Part shown: one piece after another, positions 29,111-42,174 of the stretch
Layout: each line of letters begins with the position of its first letter
How positions within the stretch are numbered: position 1 is the first letter of the stretch
NCBI GenBank assembly: GCA_026709265.1
Contig: JAPOTI010000047.1
Location: 1 to 64,000 of the forward strand
DNA from: Paracoccaceae bacterium
Lineage (GTDB): Bacteria; Pseudomonadota; Alphaproteobacteria; Rhodobacterales; Rhodobacteraceae
Length of the DNA: 64,000 nucleotides
Direction: 5' to 3'
The notes under the pieces: generated by a model
Databases searched by the model: none
The model's input: only the letters and a program-made list of their open reading frames with translations
What the model was told of the DNA's origin: nothing
Program-made: the position numbers and the translations under genes

Positions 29111-29610
29111 CTGGCGATCGCTCTTCCCAGCAATCTACACCCGGTCCCTGCGATCATCCACGAGGCCCGTGTCCGGCAACTGCGCCGCGGCGGGCCTGCA
29201 TGGTGTCAGCGATCCACTGTCGCGCTTGAGCCATATCCAGATCAGTCTTGGCAACAGAGGGGTCAGATTGTCAATGGTTCATCAGAGTGTTCTGTCTCAT
29301 CGGTCTCCAATGATTGAGAGAGTTCAATCTCGGAACACTCTCCTGTTCCCAGCCACCATAGCCAGCAATTCCACCCCTATCAGGTCAGATTCCGCCATGT
29401 TTCCAGAAATTCCGCGAAATCACTGTGACATACGCCATCAGAATTCAGAAAACCGAACGTTTTCAACGATCTGAAAATTCATGAGTCCGCCATATGAGAA
29501 CCACTTCTCTGCAAATTGGAAACTCGCTTTCCCTGCTCAAGGTGGCTTCCGGGCCAAAACCAGGAACAAGAAGATCCCGCCAATGGACCCAGAATTGAAT
29601 GGTTGTTGTC

Positions 29611-30111
29611 TTATCTTTCCGGGGAATGTTCCGGATGCTGTTGAAAGCAACCCGACGCGTTGTGAAACCGGGCTTCGATATATTTTCCTACCTGTTGAAA
29701 ATCCATTTGCCCGGGATAGAGTTTTCTGAGTTCTCGCATCACCCGCCCCTTATGGCGGATCTCAGTCGCTCCGGTGGATTTCATGGCAGCCTTGACGGCC
29801 GCGGTCACTTCTTCATCGCTGAGTTGCGGCGGCAACAGTTCGGTCAGGATGGCGATTTCCTGTTTTTCGCCATCGAAGAGGTCAAGCCTTCCATGCTCTT
29901 CATAACCCTGTGCACTTTTCTCACGTTGCCTGATCATCGTCTTGATGATGTCGCGGATATTGTCATCAGGAACCCATTCTGCCTGACCAGTGGCACGCAG
30001 CGCATTGTCCTGATCGGCAATCGCGGTTTTGATGAGGCGTAGCATCCTCAACCGCAATATACTGCCTTCTGACTCAGCCAACTTGAGCTGATCATTGATA
30101 AGATTACGCAT
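29611..30111 (-). CDS. GatB/YqeY domain-containing protein
   Basis: LRMLRLIKTAIADQD, IRDIIKTMIRQREKSAQGYEEHGR, EKQEIAILTELLPPQLSDEEV, MRELRKLYPGQMDFQQVGKYIEARF. Confidence 0.93.
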   Translation of the reverse strand: MRNLINDQLKLAESEGSILRLRMLRLIKTAIADQDNALRATGQAEWVPDDNIRDIIKTMIRQREKSAQGYEEHGRLDLFDGEKQEIAILTELLPPQLSDEEVTAAVKAAMKSTGATEIRHKGRVMRELRKLYPGQMDFQQVGKYIEARFHNASGCFQQHPEHSPER

Positions 30112-30404
30112 GGATGCGCATTCGCTCCGGAAACTTCAATCGCACAAATATAGGGAGATGTCGTTTCTCACGCAATTGCCGTCGCAACTTCAGTTGCAGC
30201 TGCAAGGCGACTCACATCCGCATGCGAATCACCATGTCTTCACGCTGCTCACAGCACGTATCTCAAGAATCTTCCCGTCACCGTGCATGCCATTGACCAT
30301 CCCGATCTGACCAACAATCATTAGGTCATTGAATGGGGGTATAAAAGAAAGATCGCACGATATATGACGGCTCTGATCGATACCAAGACTGGGGCTCTGC
30401 CGTG

Positions 30405-32737
<2,333 letters not shown>

Positions 32738-32744
32738 TCACTCT

Positions 32745-34034
32745 TCATCGACCAGGGACCTGACCATAGCAGCCTCGGTAATCCGGGTTCGATGATTGCC
32801 AATGATCACCCGACTGCAGATCCATCGTTTGTTTCATATATCCCCAGACATCCTGATTCATGCCCATGCGCATCAATGGGTCTCGCAAGGATGCCGTTGA
32901 AACAATTCTGGACAAGCCCCATCGACGCAATTGACGCAGTTGGGACGATTCGACAGACGAGATGCAGTCAAGAGCCATGACGCAAAAAAGCCGTGCTGCA
33001 ATCGGCGCATAACGGTGCCTGTGATAACGATCCAACATCTTTTGGGCACCCAGTGTCAGGCGACCCTCACATGCACATCGTCGTAGGGCACAGATATCGG
33101 CCAATGTCATGTTCAGGCCCTGCGCACCAATGGGTGGTGCGACATGAGCAGCTTCACCAATCAAGATCAGGCGCTCCTCTGCAAACCGGGTCGCGATCTG
33201 GCAATAGGCAGGCCAGATCCGCCGTCGGCCGGCGAGCGAGAGTTGCCCACGCAAACCCAGAGAACGTTCATTCGCCTCGATTTCAAATCCCTGGGAATCC
33301 AAACGGTAAAGACGTTCGGCTTCCTTTCCAAATTCCATCCAAACTGCCGCAGATGCCGGACACCCCTCGATATCGTCAATCGGAACGAGCGTGAATGGTC
33401 CGCCAGATGCCAAAATCTCAATGGTCTCATTGTCGTGGGGGCGTTCATGCGTGAGATTAAAGCTGAGAGATTTCTGGCCAAATCCATAGTGTCTGACGGC
33501 AATTCCCGCCGCCGTGCGCAGTGTGGAATTGCGCCCGTCGGCAGCAACGACCAGTTGGGTGCGAATACGACCTTCTCCCTTGAGTTTGACAGTCGCTTCT
33601 GACAACCGGGAGGACATTCCAGATACCACGGCACCGAAAAGGATTTCAGCATGTCTCAGGATCGATATCCGTCGGACGAGCGCATCCGAGACGATCTGAT
33701 TCGGTAGTGCATAACCAAAACAATCGAGGCCAATCATATCCGCGCGAAATTCGCGGACGAACGGGTTGTGCGCGGCATCCCGAGGATCTTCGGCAATACG
33801 CATGACGGTCAGTGGTCGTGCATATTCTTTGACCTCGTTCCAATCGAGAGCGACCTGCAAAAGCTCTACAGAGTCCCCGATATATGCGGTCACACGATTG
33901 TCTTGCGGACTCTGACCAGTCTCCTGTGCCGCACAACAAACGGTTTGAAAACCATCATTCGCCAGGACTGAGGTTGCAATGAGGCCCGCCAGCCCCCCGC
34001 CAACGACCGCAATCTCGCATTCATGCATGGCCAA
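32745..34034 (-). CDS. FAD-dependent UbiH/UbiF/Coq6-family monooxygenase
   Basis: EIAVVGGGLAGLIATSVLA; VVAADGRNSTLR; LILIGEAAHVAPPIGAQGLNMTLADICAL. Confidence 0.9.
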   Translation of the reverse strand: MAMHECEIAVVGGGLAGLIATSVLANDGFQTVCCAAQETGQSPQDNRVTAYIGDSVELLQVALDWNEVKEYARPLTVMRIAEDPRDAAHNPFVREFRADMIGLDCFGYALPNQIVSDALVRRISILRHAEILFGAVVSGMSSRLSEATVKLKGEGRIRTQLVVAADGRNSTLRTAAGIAVRHYGFGQKSLSFNLTHERPHDNETIEILASGGPFTLVPIDDIEGCPASAAVWMEFGKEAERLYRLDSQGFEIEANERSLGLRGQLSLAGRRRIWPAYCQIATRFAEERLILIGEAAHVAPPIGAQGLNMTLADICALRRCACEGRLTLGAQKMLDRYHRHRYAPIAARLFCVMALDCISSVESSQLRQLRRWGLSRIVSTASLRDPLMRMGMNQDVWGYMKQTMDLQSGDHWQSSNPDYRGCYGQVPGR

Positions 34035-34066
34035 GTTCGTCGCGCCGGGACTTGCAGTTTCGATTC

Positions 34067-35419
34067 TCAGGCTGCGTCGGCAATCGCCGCCGCAAGCTCA
34101 TTGGCAGCAAGACGCATCTTACTTTCATCATTGCTTTCGACCATGATTCGCACGACCGGTTCAGTCCCCGATTCCCGGACGACAAGGCGGCCGTTTCCTT
34201 TGAGGCGGGATTCACCTTCACGCATGGCAGCACGCACTTGGCGATCCCTGAGTGGCCGTTTTCCCTTGCGAAATGGGACATTGATCAATGTTTGTGGAAG
34301 GGGATCAAAAATCCGGGTCATTTCGTGCGCTGAAACCTCGGACTCCACCATCGTCGCCAAAAACTGCAAGGCGGCGATCAGACCATCGCCAGTCGTCGTA
34401 TAGTCAGACATGACAATATGTCCGGACGGCTCACCCCCCAGTTTAAATCCGCCGCGACGCATGGCCTCCGTGACGAATCGATCCCCGACGGCCGTACGTT
34501 CAACCTTGATCCCAACACCATTGAGATACTGTTCCATTCCATAATTTGACATGATGGTTGTCACCAGCGTGTTCTTTTTCAACCGCTTTTTGACAAGCCA
34601 ACGCTCTGCCAACAGTGCCAGCAGCTGATCGCCATCAACAACTGATCCCGTCTGATCGATGACAACGAGCCGATCAGCATCCCCATCAAGGCAAATTCCA
34701 ACGTCAGCGCGTGTCTCCAGAACTTTAGCGACTGCCTGGTGCGGATCGGTTGTCCCACAGCCGAAATTAATGTTGTGCCCGTCCGGATCGACTGCAACCG
34801 GCAACACTTCACCTCCAAGTTCCCACAAGACTTCGGGGGCTGCACGGTAAGCCGCACCGTTGGCGCAATCAACCACCACACGCAGACCATTGAGGCGCAA
34901 TGTCTTGGGAAAGGTTGTCTTGGCGAATTCCACATAACGTCCAAGACCATCGTCAATCCGTTTTGCCCGCCCGATATGTTCCGGGTCAATCGACGCGACA
35001 TTGCCATTGCAGATACTCTCGATCTTCTTTTCAGTCATCTCTGAGAGTTTATAACCGTCTGGCCCGAACAGTTTGATTCCATTATCAAAATACGGGTTGT
35101 GGGATGCGGAGATCATGATCCCGAGATCGGCGCGCATCGAACGCGTCAACAAACCCACCGCCGGCGTCGGAACAGGTCCAAGCAACAACACGTTCATCCC
35201 TGTCGCGGTCAATCCCGCAGTCAAGGCATTTTCCAACATATAACCGGAGCGACGCGTATCCTTGCCAATCACGACACGATGTTTATCTGAATGATTGCGG
35301 CGGAAATGGAGGCCTGCTGCCATACCGACACGCAGCGCCGCCTCGGCCGTCATTGGTGGCGTATTGGCCCGTCCACGAATCCCATCCGTACCAAAACTGA
35401 TCCTGTCTTTACCGTCCAT
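34067..35419 (-). CDS. glmM: Phosphoglucosamine mutase
   Basis: SFGTDGIRGRANTPPMTAEAALRVGMAAG; GIMISASHNPYFDNGIKLFGPDGYKL; CLDGDADR; RESGTEPVVRIMVE. Confidence 0.97.
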   Translation of the reverse strand: MDGKDRISFGTDGIRGRANTPPMTAEAALRVGMAAGLHFRRNHSDKHRVVIGKDTRRSGYMLENALTAGLTATGMNVLLLGPVPTPAVGLLTRSMRADLGIMISASHNPYFDNGIKLFGPDGYKLSEMTEKKIESICNGNVASIDPEHIGRAKRIDDGLGRYVEFAKTTFPKTLRLNGLRVVVDCANGAAYRAAPEVLWELGGEVLPVAVDPDGHNINFGCGTTDPHQAVAKVLETRADVGICLDGDADRLVVIDQTGSVVDGDQLLALLAERWLVKKRLKKNTLVTTIMSNYGMEQYLNGVGIKVERTAVGDRFVTEAMRRGGFKLGGEPSGHIVMSDYTTTGDGLIAALQFLATMVESEVSAHEMTRIFDPLPQTLINVPFRKGKRPLRDRQVRAAMREGESRLKGNGRLVVRESGTEPVVRIMVESNDESKMRLAANELAAAIADAA

Positions 35420-35557
35420 CTTCGGTCCTGTTCTTCATTGAGGCCCCGCACCATCTTATAATAGCCCCTCGTGTTACCAGACCCCTCCTTGGTCATCAAA
35501 TATAGACCCGCACGACACATGCCGCGCAGACAAAGCCATTTCGACAAAATGATGTCT

Positions 35558-36508
35558 CTACTGAGGACCGCGATAAAACAAGTGCCGCCCGATACTCGCA
35601 GTCATGACCAATTCCGATGCCCAATAGGGACTGACATCAATGGTATGGAAATGTGTAGCACCATCGGTCACTCTGCTACTGTAACCAGATAGCATTTTCA
35701 CCGCCAGTTTCTGAATGTCGATATAGACATCCAATTCATCAATATTCTCCTTGAGCCCATCGCAATGGTAGGAAAATTGACATTGGTTGAGAAGGCCGGT
35801 TCCCTGTCGTACCACCTTGCAGACCGTGTCGGGATATCGTTCGGATTTGACTCGATTCAAGATTGTTTCCGCGACGGCAATACGTCCCTCTAAAGCTTCA
35901 CCGCGCGATTCAAAGTAAATCGCTTGCGACAAACAGGCTATTTCTTGCAACGATGGCGGGCGTCGTAGCGGGCGTTTCAGCAATTGTGGCGAACTCAGGA
36001 AATTGTGTAATGTTTCGTCACGAACCCATTGAAGCCCGGGAACATAACCGGCCCGATTAGCCACGGCCAGATTCCCGGCTTGTGCGATCGGTGGGAAATT
36101 ATCAGGCCGCAACAAAGGAGGTTTCAGTACGCTGTATCGGGCTTGTTCTGTCATCTCAATGACTTGGCTGTCCGGAACTGGGATATCGGGCAGTTGCTGC
36201 ATTGGACTCGTACGAGAAGGTTGGGCCTCAACAGTTCTGGCACCGGGCCTGAGAACCGGCCTTCTGAAAGTCGATGATGCCAACTCTGGAACATCGTCGC
36301 TGAGGCTGGCCACATTATCACCCGTCTTACTGCTCGTATTGGCGAGCAGTGCAATCGGATGAAAGCACATAACAGTTACAACAACGGCGATGTTACATCG
36401 CTTGAGCAATCGCCACCTCACCGTTGGGAAATGCCTTTGGGATGGGAGTTTACCCCAAATAAAATTCTCTACGCGATCATTATTAATCGCGGTCAAAGCC
36501 TGTGTCAC
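35558..36508 (-). CDS. SleB-like cell wall hydrolase
   Basis: CLSQAIYFESRGEALEGRIAVAETILNRVKSERYPDTVCKVVRQG...QCQFSYHCDG. Confidence 0.88.
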   Translation of the reverse strand: MTQALTAINNDRVENFIWGKLPSQRHFPTVRWRLLKRCNIAVVVTVMCFHPIALLANTSSKTGDNVASLSDDVPELASSTFRRPVLRPGARTVEAQPSRTSPMQQLPDIPVPDSQVIEMTEQARYSVLKPPLLRPDNFPPIAQAGNLAVANRAGYVPGLQWVRDETLHNFLSSPQLLKRPLRRPPSLQEIACLSQAIYFESRGEALEGRIAVAETILNRVKSERYPDTVCKVVRQGTGLLNQCQFSYHCDGLKENIDELDVYIDIQKLAVKMLSGYSSRVTDGATHFHTIDVSPYWASELVMTASIGRHLFYRGPQ

Positions 36509-36795
36509 GCTTAACGACTCCTGCTCGAATCCGTACGCCTAAACGATGCCGAATGTTTCTTCATTCGTTGTCAACCGTTCATTCGTCTCATTTAATCGGC
36601 AAATGGTGCGTTTAGACCGAGCCGCAAAGCTCTCCGGTCTCCATTCGCCGATAAATCCTCTCCTCCTTTTGATTGATGGTACAGTCAGGCCACATCACCT
36701 GTCGAAAACACCATCATTGGGCATACAATTCCGTCTCAGTCGGAGGCAGAACGGATTAGGCGGGTATCAATTCCCAGGCGAATTGTCAAATGAAC

Positions 36796-39453
36796 TTATT
36801 GATTATCCGAGTCTTTTGCTTTGTCAGTGGCAACAATGACCGCCTGTGCCGCTGCTAAACGGGCAATCGGAACACGGTATGGCGAACAGGAAACCGAGTC
36901 AAAACCGAGTTCGCGGCAGAGGGAGATACTTTGTGGGTCGCCACCATGTTCTCCACAAATGGAAAGGGGAAGATTGTGCCCACTTGCCTGCGCCCGCTGC
37001 ACCGCGATTTGCAAAAGCTCACCAACACCCTCTCTATCGAGCGTGCCAAACGGGTCGTTTGGATAAACACCCTGAGCAATGTAAGTTTCCATGAATTTCT
37101 GGGAATCGTCTCGGCTCAAGCCATAGGTCATCTGTGTCAAGTCGTTCGTGCCAAAACTGAGGAAATCAGAATTGATCGCCAAATCACCGCTGCGCAGGGC
37201 TGCTCTCGGGGTTTCCACCATGACCCCCAGTCGATAGCAGAAGTGAATCCCGGTCTCTTCCATAACAGATTTCGCTTCGTGATCGACGTAATTGCGGACC
37301 AGTTCGACTTCGCGGTTAGCAGATACGAGCGGGATCATGATTTCGGGAACCATTTCGAGTCCCTCGCTGTGCACTTCCACTGCCGCTTCAAAGATGGCCC
37401 TGGCCTGCATTTGATAGATCTCCGGCATAACGATGCCGACACGAACACCTCGCATCCCCAGCATGGGATTGAATTCTTTAAGTTCGTCGGCACGCTGAAT
37501 GACATATTTGACATCACAATTCAGTTCTTCTGCCATGCGCTCAAACTCCTGAACGGCACGTGGAACAAACTCATGCAACGGGGGGTCGAACAGCCGGATG
37601 CAAACCGCACGCCCGGACATCTCGCGGAATATCTCGATAAAATCGCATTTTTGCATCTCAATGAGCTGGCGCAGCACGATCCGGCGCTCTTCGGGCGTTT
37701 CTGAAAATAACATCTGCCGCATAATCGTCAGTTGCGACTTCTCGAAATACATATGCTCAGTTCGACACAGCCCGATACCGTCGGCCCTGAACGTCTTTGC
37801 AACACGCACTTCGTCGATAATATCTGCATTGGCGCGCACGCCCATGTCGCGAATATCGTCAGCCCATGATAGAAAGGTCTCAAAATAATTGTTCAATGTT
37901 GGCTCGACAAGGCAGGCACGCCCTTCCAGGACGGCACCCTGGGTTCCATCAAGCGTAATGCTGTCACCTTCGCGAAGTTCTGCTCCCATTCCCGCCTTCA
38001 AAACGGGGGGACCTGTCGTTGAATTGTCTGGATGAACTATTTGTATATCTGTGGCACCAACGACGCAGGGCACCCCGAGACCGCGTGCAACCACCGCCGC
38101 ATGGCTAGTGAGTCCTCCACGACCGGTCAATACGGCCTGCGCCGTATGAATACCCCGAAAATCATCAGGACCTGTTTCAGCACGTACCAGAATGCACGCA
38201 TTTCCGGCGGCGGCAAATTGTTCGGCGGCGCGTGACGAAAACGCGATCATGCCGGTGGCGGCACCGGGGCTTGCCGGGATGCCTCGGGCGATCACCGCGT
38301 TGTCTGATCCAGATGCAATCTGCGGGTGAAGCACGGTGTTCAAACTTGTCGGTGCGACTCGGGACAACGCTTCCTGTCGTGAAATCACACCGTCATTGGC
38401 TAAATCAACAACCACACGAATCGCCGCCGAAACATTGCGCTCTGCTGGAACCGAGTCGAGAAGCCAGAGTTTTATGCCATCATATGCAAACTCAATCTCC
38501 TGTACGTCACGAAAATGAAGACGCAGGGAGTTCAGCATTTTTGTCACCTGAGGTGCCCGTTCAGGCAAGTGGGTATGAATCAAGTTGCACCCGCCTTGAT
38601 AATACCATTTCTGCCGACGCATCATTCTGAGCTGTCCGGATTCTTGCGACTCACCGGTTTCACGGGCAATTGAGGATATGGTGCCAAACACCGTTCCCTC
38701 CTGCCCCGCACCATCGATCATGGATTGCACGATCAATCCAAGTCTGTTTTCTCCCCCATTGGCCATGTCGGCATCGCGTAACGCAGCGCGTTCAGGCGAT
38801 TTCCATGCGCCGAATGCAGCGATGAAGACCGCTTCAAGTTGCCGGAGAGGGCATTGCGGAAACGGATTGCCGGTCTCCTGCTCATAGAGATCAAGCAATG
38901 CCGACACACGATCCATTTGTGATGCAGAATTCCGCTCCTCGACCTCCGTCACGACTTGTGGTGAGATCACTCCAATATCCACAGCAAATGAATGGATAAA
39001 GTCTGCGTATCGCGATGTCGCACACTCATCACCAACCTGTCGTGCAAGACTTGCCTGCGTTGCCGGCGACATTCCGATATTGAATCGTGCCTTGATACTT
39101 CCCCAGCCTGAGCAATTGGGGCTCGGGCGCACCGCGAGAAGCTGGCTTGACGAAAAATGGGCAAGCACGATCTCGAGGCCTTGGGGTGAGCCTGAAACGA
39201 TCCGTTCAACTTCCGCAGCCGCGACAGCAACAGTTGGCGGTACAGGAAATTTCCATTTCGCCAACTGGTTCAATCGTTGTGCACGTTGTCCAAAGTCTGT
39301 ACCGAGATCTAAATCACCGCTTCCAATGACGACAATCCCTGTTTCGTCTGCCAATCCCGACCTCGCAGATTCATTATTCTGCACCGCAGCATAATCCTTT
39401 TGCACCAGCAAAGCAAAGGAGTTGTGCAGCACCAGAATGGTCTCAGCCTCCAA
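36796..39453 (-). CDS. ppdK: Pyruvate phosphate dikinase-like protein with divergent N-terminal domain
   Basis: LTGRGGLTSHAAVVARGLGVPCVVG phospho-His domain; RADGIGLCRTEHMYF; MLGMRGVRVGIVMPEIYQMQARAIFEAA; LSICGEHGGDPQSI. Confidence 0.85.
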   Translation of the reverse strand: MEAETILVLHNSFALLVQKDYAAVQNNESARSGLADETGIVVIGSGDLDLGTDFGQRAQRLNQLAKWKFPVPPTVAVAAAEVERIVSGSPQGLEIVLAHFSSSQLLAVRPSPNCSGWGSIKARFNIGMSPATQASLARQVGDECATSRYADFIHSFAVDIGVISPQVVTEVEERNSASQMDRVSALLDLYEQETGNPFPQCPLRQLEAVFIAAFGAWKSPERAALRDADMANGGENRLGLIVQSMIDGAGQEGTVFGTISSIARETGESQESGQLRMMRRQKWYYQGGCNLIHTHLPERAPQVTKMLNSLRLHFRDVQEIEFAYDGIKLWLLDSVPAERNVSAAIRVVVDLANDGVISRQEALSRVAPTSLNTVLHPQIASGSDNAVIARGIPASPGAATGMIAFSSRAAEQFAAAGNACILVRAETGPDDFRGIHTAQAVLTGRGGLTSHAAVVARGLGVPCVVGATDIQIVHPDNSTTGPPVLKAGMGAELREGDSITLDGTQGAVLEGRACLVEPTLNNYFETFLSWADDIRDMGVRANADIIDEVRVAKTFRADGIGLCRTEHMYFEKSQLTIMRQMLFSETPEERRIVLRQLIEMQKCDFIEIFREMSGRAVCIRLFDPPLHEFVPRAVQEFERMAEELNCDVKYVIQRADELKEFNPMLGMRGVRVGIVMPEIYQMQARAIFEAAVEVHSEGLEMVPEIMIPLVSANREVELVRNYVDHEAKSVMEETGIHFCYRLGVMVETPRAALRSGDLAINSDFLSFGTNDLTQMTYGLSRDDSQKFMETYIAQGVYPNDPFGTLDREGVGELLQIAVQRAQASGHNLPLSICGEHGGDPQSISLCRELGFDSVSCSPYRVPIARLAAAQAVIVATDKAKDSDNQ

Positions 39454-39589
39454 GATACTGTCAATGTCCGCATTCCAGCGTCATGATCCTGCCTTGTGGA
39501 TATCATGAGGATTTCGTATCTTGTCATTGGGATCGTACGCGATACCCGACCAACGATCACGTTCTCAGTGTACCTGTTGCCAGCAGATA

Positions 39590-41698
39590 TCAGATCTCAA
39601 TGCGAGTCAGGTCAGCAATGGCGTTGGTTGAATGACAAATGGCGGCGAGAAGTCGAAGGCGATTTTCCCGTAAATCCGCATCATCTGTATTGACCCGAAC
39701 CTGTTCAAAGAAGTGGTCGATAGGCTCTGACAGGGCTGCCATCGCCTTCATCGCTCCGGCATAATTCTCCTCGCCCAAATCCATCGTGATCGCATGATTT
39801 GTATCCTTGAGTGCCGCAAACAGCGCAACTTCACTTGACTCAGTGGCGCGTTTGGCCGTGGGTTCAGGCGGTATCTTTGCGACGCGGCCTTCGGATTGCA
39901 GAATGTTGTAGGCGCGCCGAAACCCGTGCAGCAGTCTTTCCCCATCCGCAGTTGTGAGGAACATGCTCAGGGCGCGTGCACGAACTGTCAAAAGTGTCAG
40001 ATCATCTGAATCTTCTTTTGCCGCGCAAGCCCTGATGATGTCATGGCGGAGACCTTGCGTCCGCAAAAACACGGCCAGTCGATCCATGATGAATGTCATG
40101 ACTGAATCGACCACAACATGCCAATTCGGCTTGGATTTTGTAAGGCCGGCCAATCCTTGTTCAGCATATCCATCCAGCGCGACATCAAAGATATCTGCCA
40201 GCCGCAAACGCAAGTCATTGGCGAGGACGACCCGGACGATTGCCAGTGCAGCACGGCGCAGGGCAAACGGGTCTTTTGATCCGGTCGGGATCTCTCCAAT
40301 TGCAAAAAAACCGGCAAGTTGATCGATTCGGTCTGCCAGCCCTACAGCTATGGAAACTTCCCCCTTAGGCATCTTGTCTTCAGCGAGCGCCGGCAGATAA
40401 TGTCCCTCACATGCCGCCGCGATGGCTGAATCCATAAACAAAATCTCTGCCCACTGTCTTCCCACCATACCTTGAAGTTCGGGGAACTCGCCAACTGTTT
40501 GAGAGACAAGATCGACCTTGGCAAATGCCGCTGCGCGCTCGGCCATCTCCCCGTCATAACCGAGATCGCTCGCAATGCGTCCCGCCAGCGCCCGAAGCCG
40601 CTGGCTCTTGCATGCCATATCGCCGAGTTTTTCATGATAACTGATCGTTGCAAGTTTTTCCCGCAACATGTCGATGCCACAATCACCAGTGATTTGACGA
40701 AGATCATTGCTCCATACAAACTCAGCATCGGCAAGACGGGCATTCAATACAAGCTGATTTCCCTTGAGGATTGTGGCTCCGTCATCCGGGGTTTGCCGGT
40801 CAGCAACCACAATAAAATGCGTGACCGCAGCGGTCTCTCGGTCACACACCGACAGAAATTTCTGATGCGAACGCATCGTGGTGACAAGAATCTCACGCGG
40901 CAGACATCGATATTTTTGATCAATTTCTCCGATCATTGGGACCGGCCATTCGACCAACCCCGTGATTTCCTCAAGAAGTTCGGCGTCTTCAACCAGTTCC
41001 AATCCACGATCATTCGCCAGGCGGCGGGCGTCCTCGCGAATGCGCTGGAGGCGCAACTGTGAGTCAAGGATGACGAATCGCTCCTCGAGGAGCGACATAT
41101 ATTCATCAAAAGATGTAAAGCTGAAACGCGTGGGCGACATGACGGCATGTCCGCTTGTTGTGCTGCTGGCGGTCATTCCACTGATACCAAAATCGAGACG
41201 TTCAACTCTGTTGTCGATACATAACACGGCCGTGACCGTACGAATTGGGCGTACCCAGCGGAAAGACCCTGTTCCCCACCGCATCGATTTTGGCCAGCGA
41301 AACGCTAAGATGGTCTCAGGTAGAACCCGGTTGAGAATTTCTGCCAGTTCCTGCCCGGGTTGCGCGATGACCGCGAAATAGAATGCGCCTTTTTTCTCCT
41401 CACGAATCTCAAGTTGATCGGGGTCAATACGCGCGCTCCTGGCGAAACCCTGGATTGCTGCCGATGGAGAACCCACCCTGGGGCCTCTCTTGGTTTCTGT
41501 CGTTGCCGGACTTGAATCAGGCAAATTTCGTAGATCAACTGCCAGGCGGCGGGGCGTCACATAGGCAGTATGGGATTCTGGCGTGATTCCCTGTGCATTG
41601 AGTTGCCCGATCAGTTGCTCGAGAAAAGCTGCGGCCCCGGCACGTTGCAGACGTGCCGGAATCTCATCCGACTGAATTTCAAATATGAGATCTGCCAT
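39590..41698 (-). CDS. glyS: Glycyl-tRNA synthetase beta subunit
   Basis: ADLIFEIQSDEIPARL; KSMRWGTGSFRWVRPIR; FPELQGMVGRQWAE; DPFALRRAALAIVRV. Confidence 0.95.
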   Translation of the reverse strand: MADLIFEIQSDEIPARLQRAGAAAFLEQLIGQLNAQGITPESHTAYVTPRRLAVDLRNLPDSSPATTETKRGPRVGSPSAAIQGFARSARIDPDQLEIREEKKGAFYFAVIAQPGQELAEILNRVLPETILAFRWPKSMRWGTGSFRWVRPIRTVTAVLCIDNRVERLDFGISGMTASSTTSGHAVMSPTRFSFTSFDEYMSLLEERFVILDSQLRLQRIREDARRLANDRGLELVEDAELLEEITGLVEWPVPMIGEIDQKYRCLPREILVTTMRSHQKFLSVCDRETAAVTHFIVVADRQTPDDGATILKGNQLVLNARLADAEFVWSNDLRQITGDCGIDMLREKLATISYHEKLGDMACKSQRLRALAGRIASDLGYDGEMAERAAAFAKVDLVSQTVGEFPELQGMVGRQWAEILFMDSAIAAACEGHYLPALAEDKMPKGEVSIAVGLADRIDQLAGFFAIGEIPTGSKDPFALRRAALAIVRVVLANDLRLRLADIFDVALDGYAEQGLAGLTKSKPNWHVVVDSVMTFIMDRLAVFLRTQGLRHDIIRACAAKEDSDDLTLLTVRARALSMFLTTADGERLLHGFRRAYNILQSEGRVAKIPPEPTAKRATESSEVALFAALKDTNHAITMDLGEENYAGAMKAMAALSEPIDHFFEQVRVNTDDADLRENRLRLLAAICHSTNAIADLTRIEI

Positions 41699-41709
41699 GC
41701 CCGAATCAC

Positions 41710-42174
41710 TCAACGCGTTCTGAATTGCCGCCAGGCATATCCACGCCCGTCGGGATAAAGGGCAGCCACCAGGTCGACGCCTTCCGCAACCTCAGATTCG
41801 ACCAGGAATGCCTGTGCATGCCCTGTTTCCAGATCGCCACCGATCTCCCTTGCGTCAAAACAATCGAACCAACTCGGAGCGGTCAAAGGTATCGGATCGT
41901 GATATGTGACATCATCATCCACATGATCGAGACTCCTGATGTCCGCCTGAAAACAGGCCCGAAATTTCAACGGACTTGACGACCCGCGAATTCCGTTGAT
42001 GGAACTCAGCATGATCGGGCGTCCGGGATCACCTTCGAGTTTCAAAATTGCCCCAAATCCCTCAACCGGTCCTTCAAAGCGGGAATATTCGGTAAAGGTT
42101 TGCGCATACCAAAGCCAGGCACCGGCAATTACGGCGATCCCCAGCAATCCGATGGCCGTCATACGGCCACTCAT
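41710..42174 (-). CDS. DUF6446-like hypothetical protein located between glyS and glyQ
   Basis: [40 protein letters not shown]...; ATGA overlap with glyQ; position matches my memory of Rhodobacterales. Confidence 0.75.
   Translation of the reverse strand: MSGRMTAIGLLGIAVIAGAWLWYAQTFTEYSRFEGPVEGFGAILKLEGDPGRPIMLSSINGIRGSSSPLKFRACFQADIRSLDHVDDDVTYHDPIPLTAPSWFDCFDAREIGGDLETGHAQAFLVESEVAEGVDLVAALYPDGRGYAWRQFRTR

Noticed and set aside
29031-29474. 147-aa plus-strand ORF downstream of the AAA ATPase region
   Set aside because: Overlaps the antisense of the transposase fragment and continues into low-confidence sequence; no protein-family motif.
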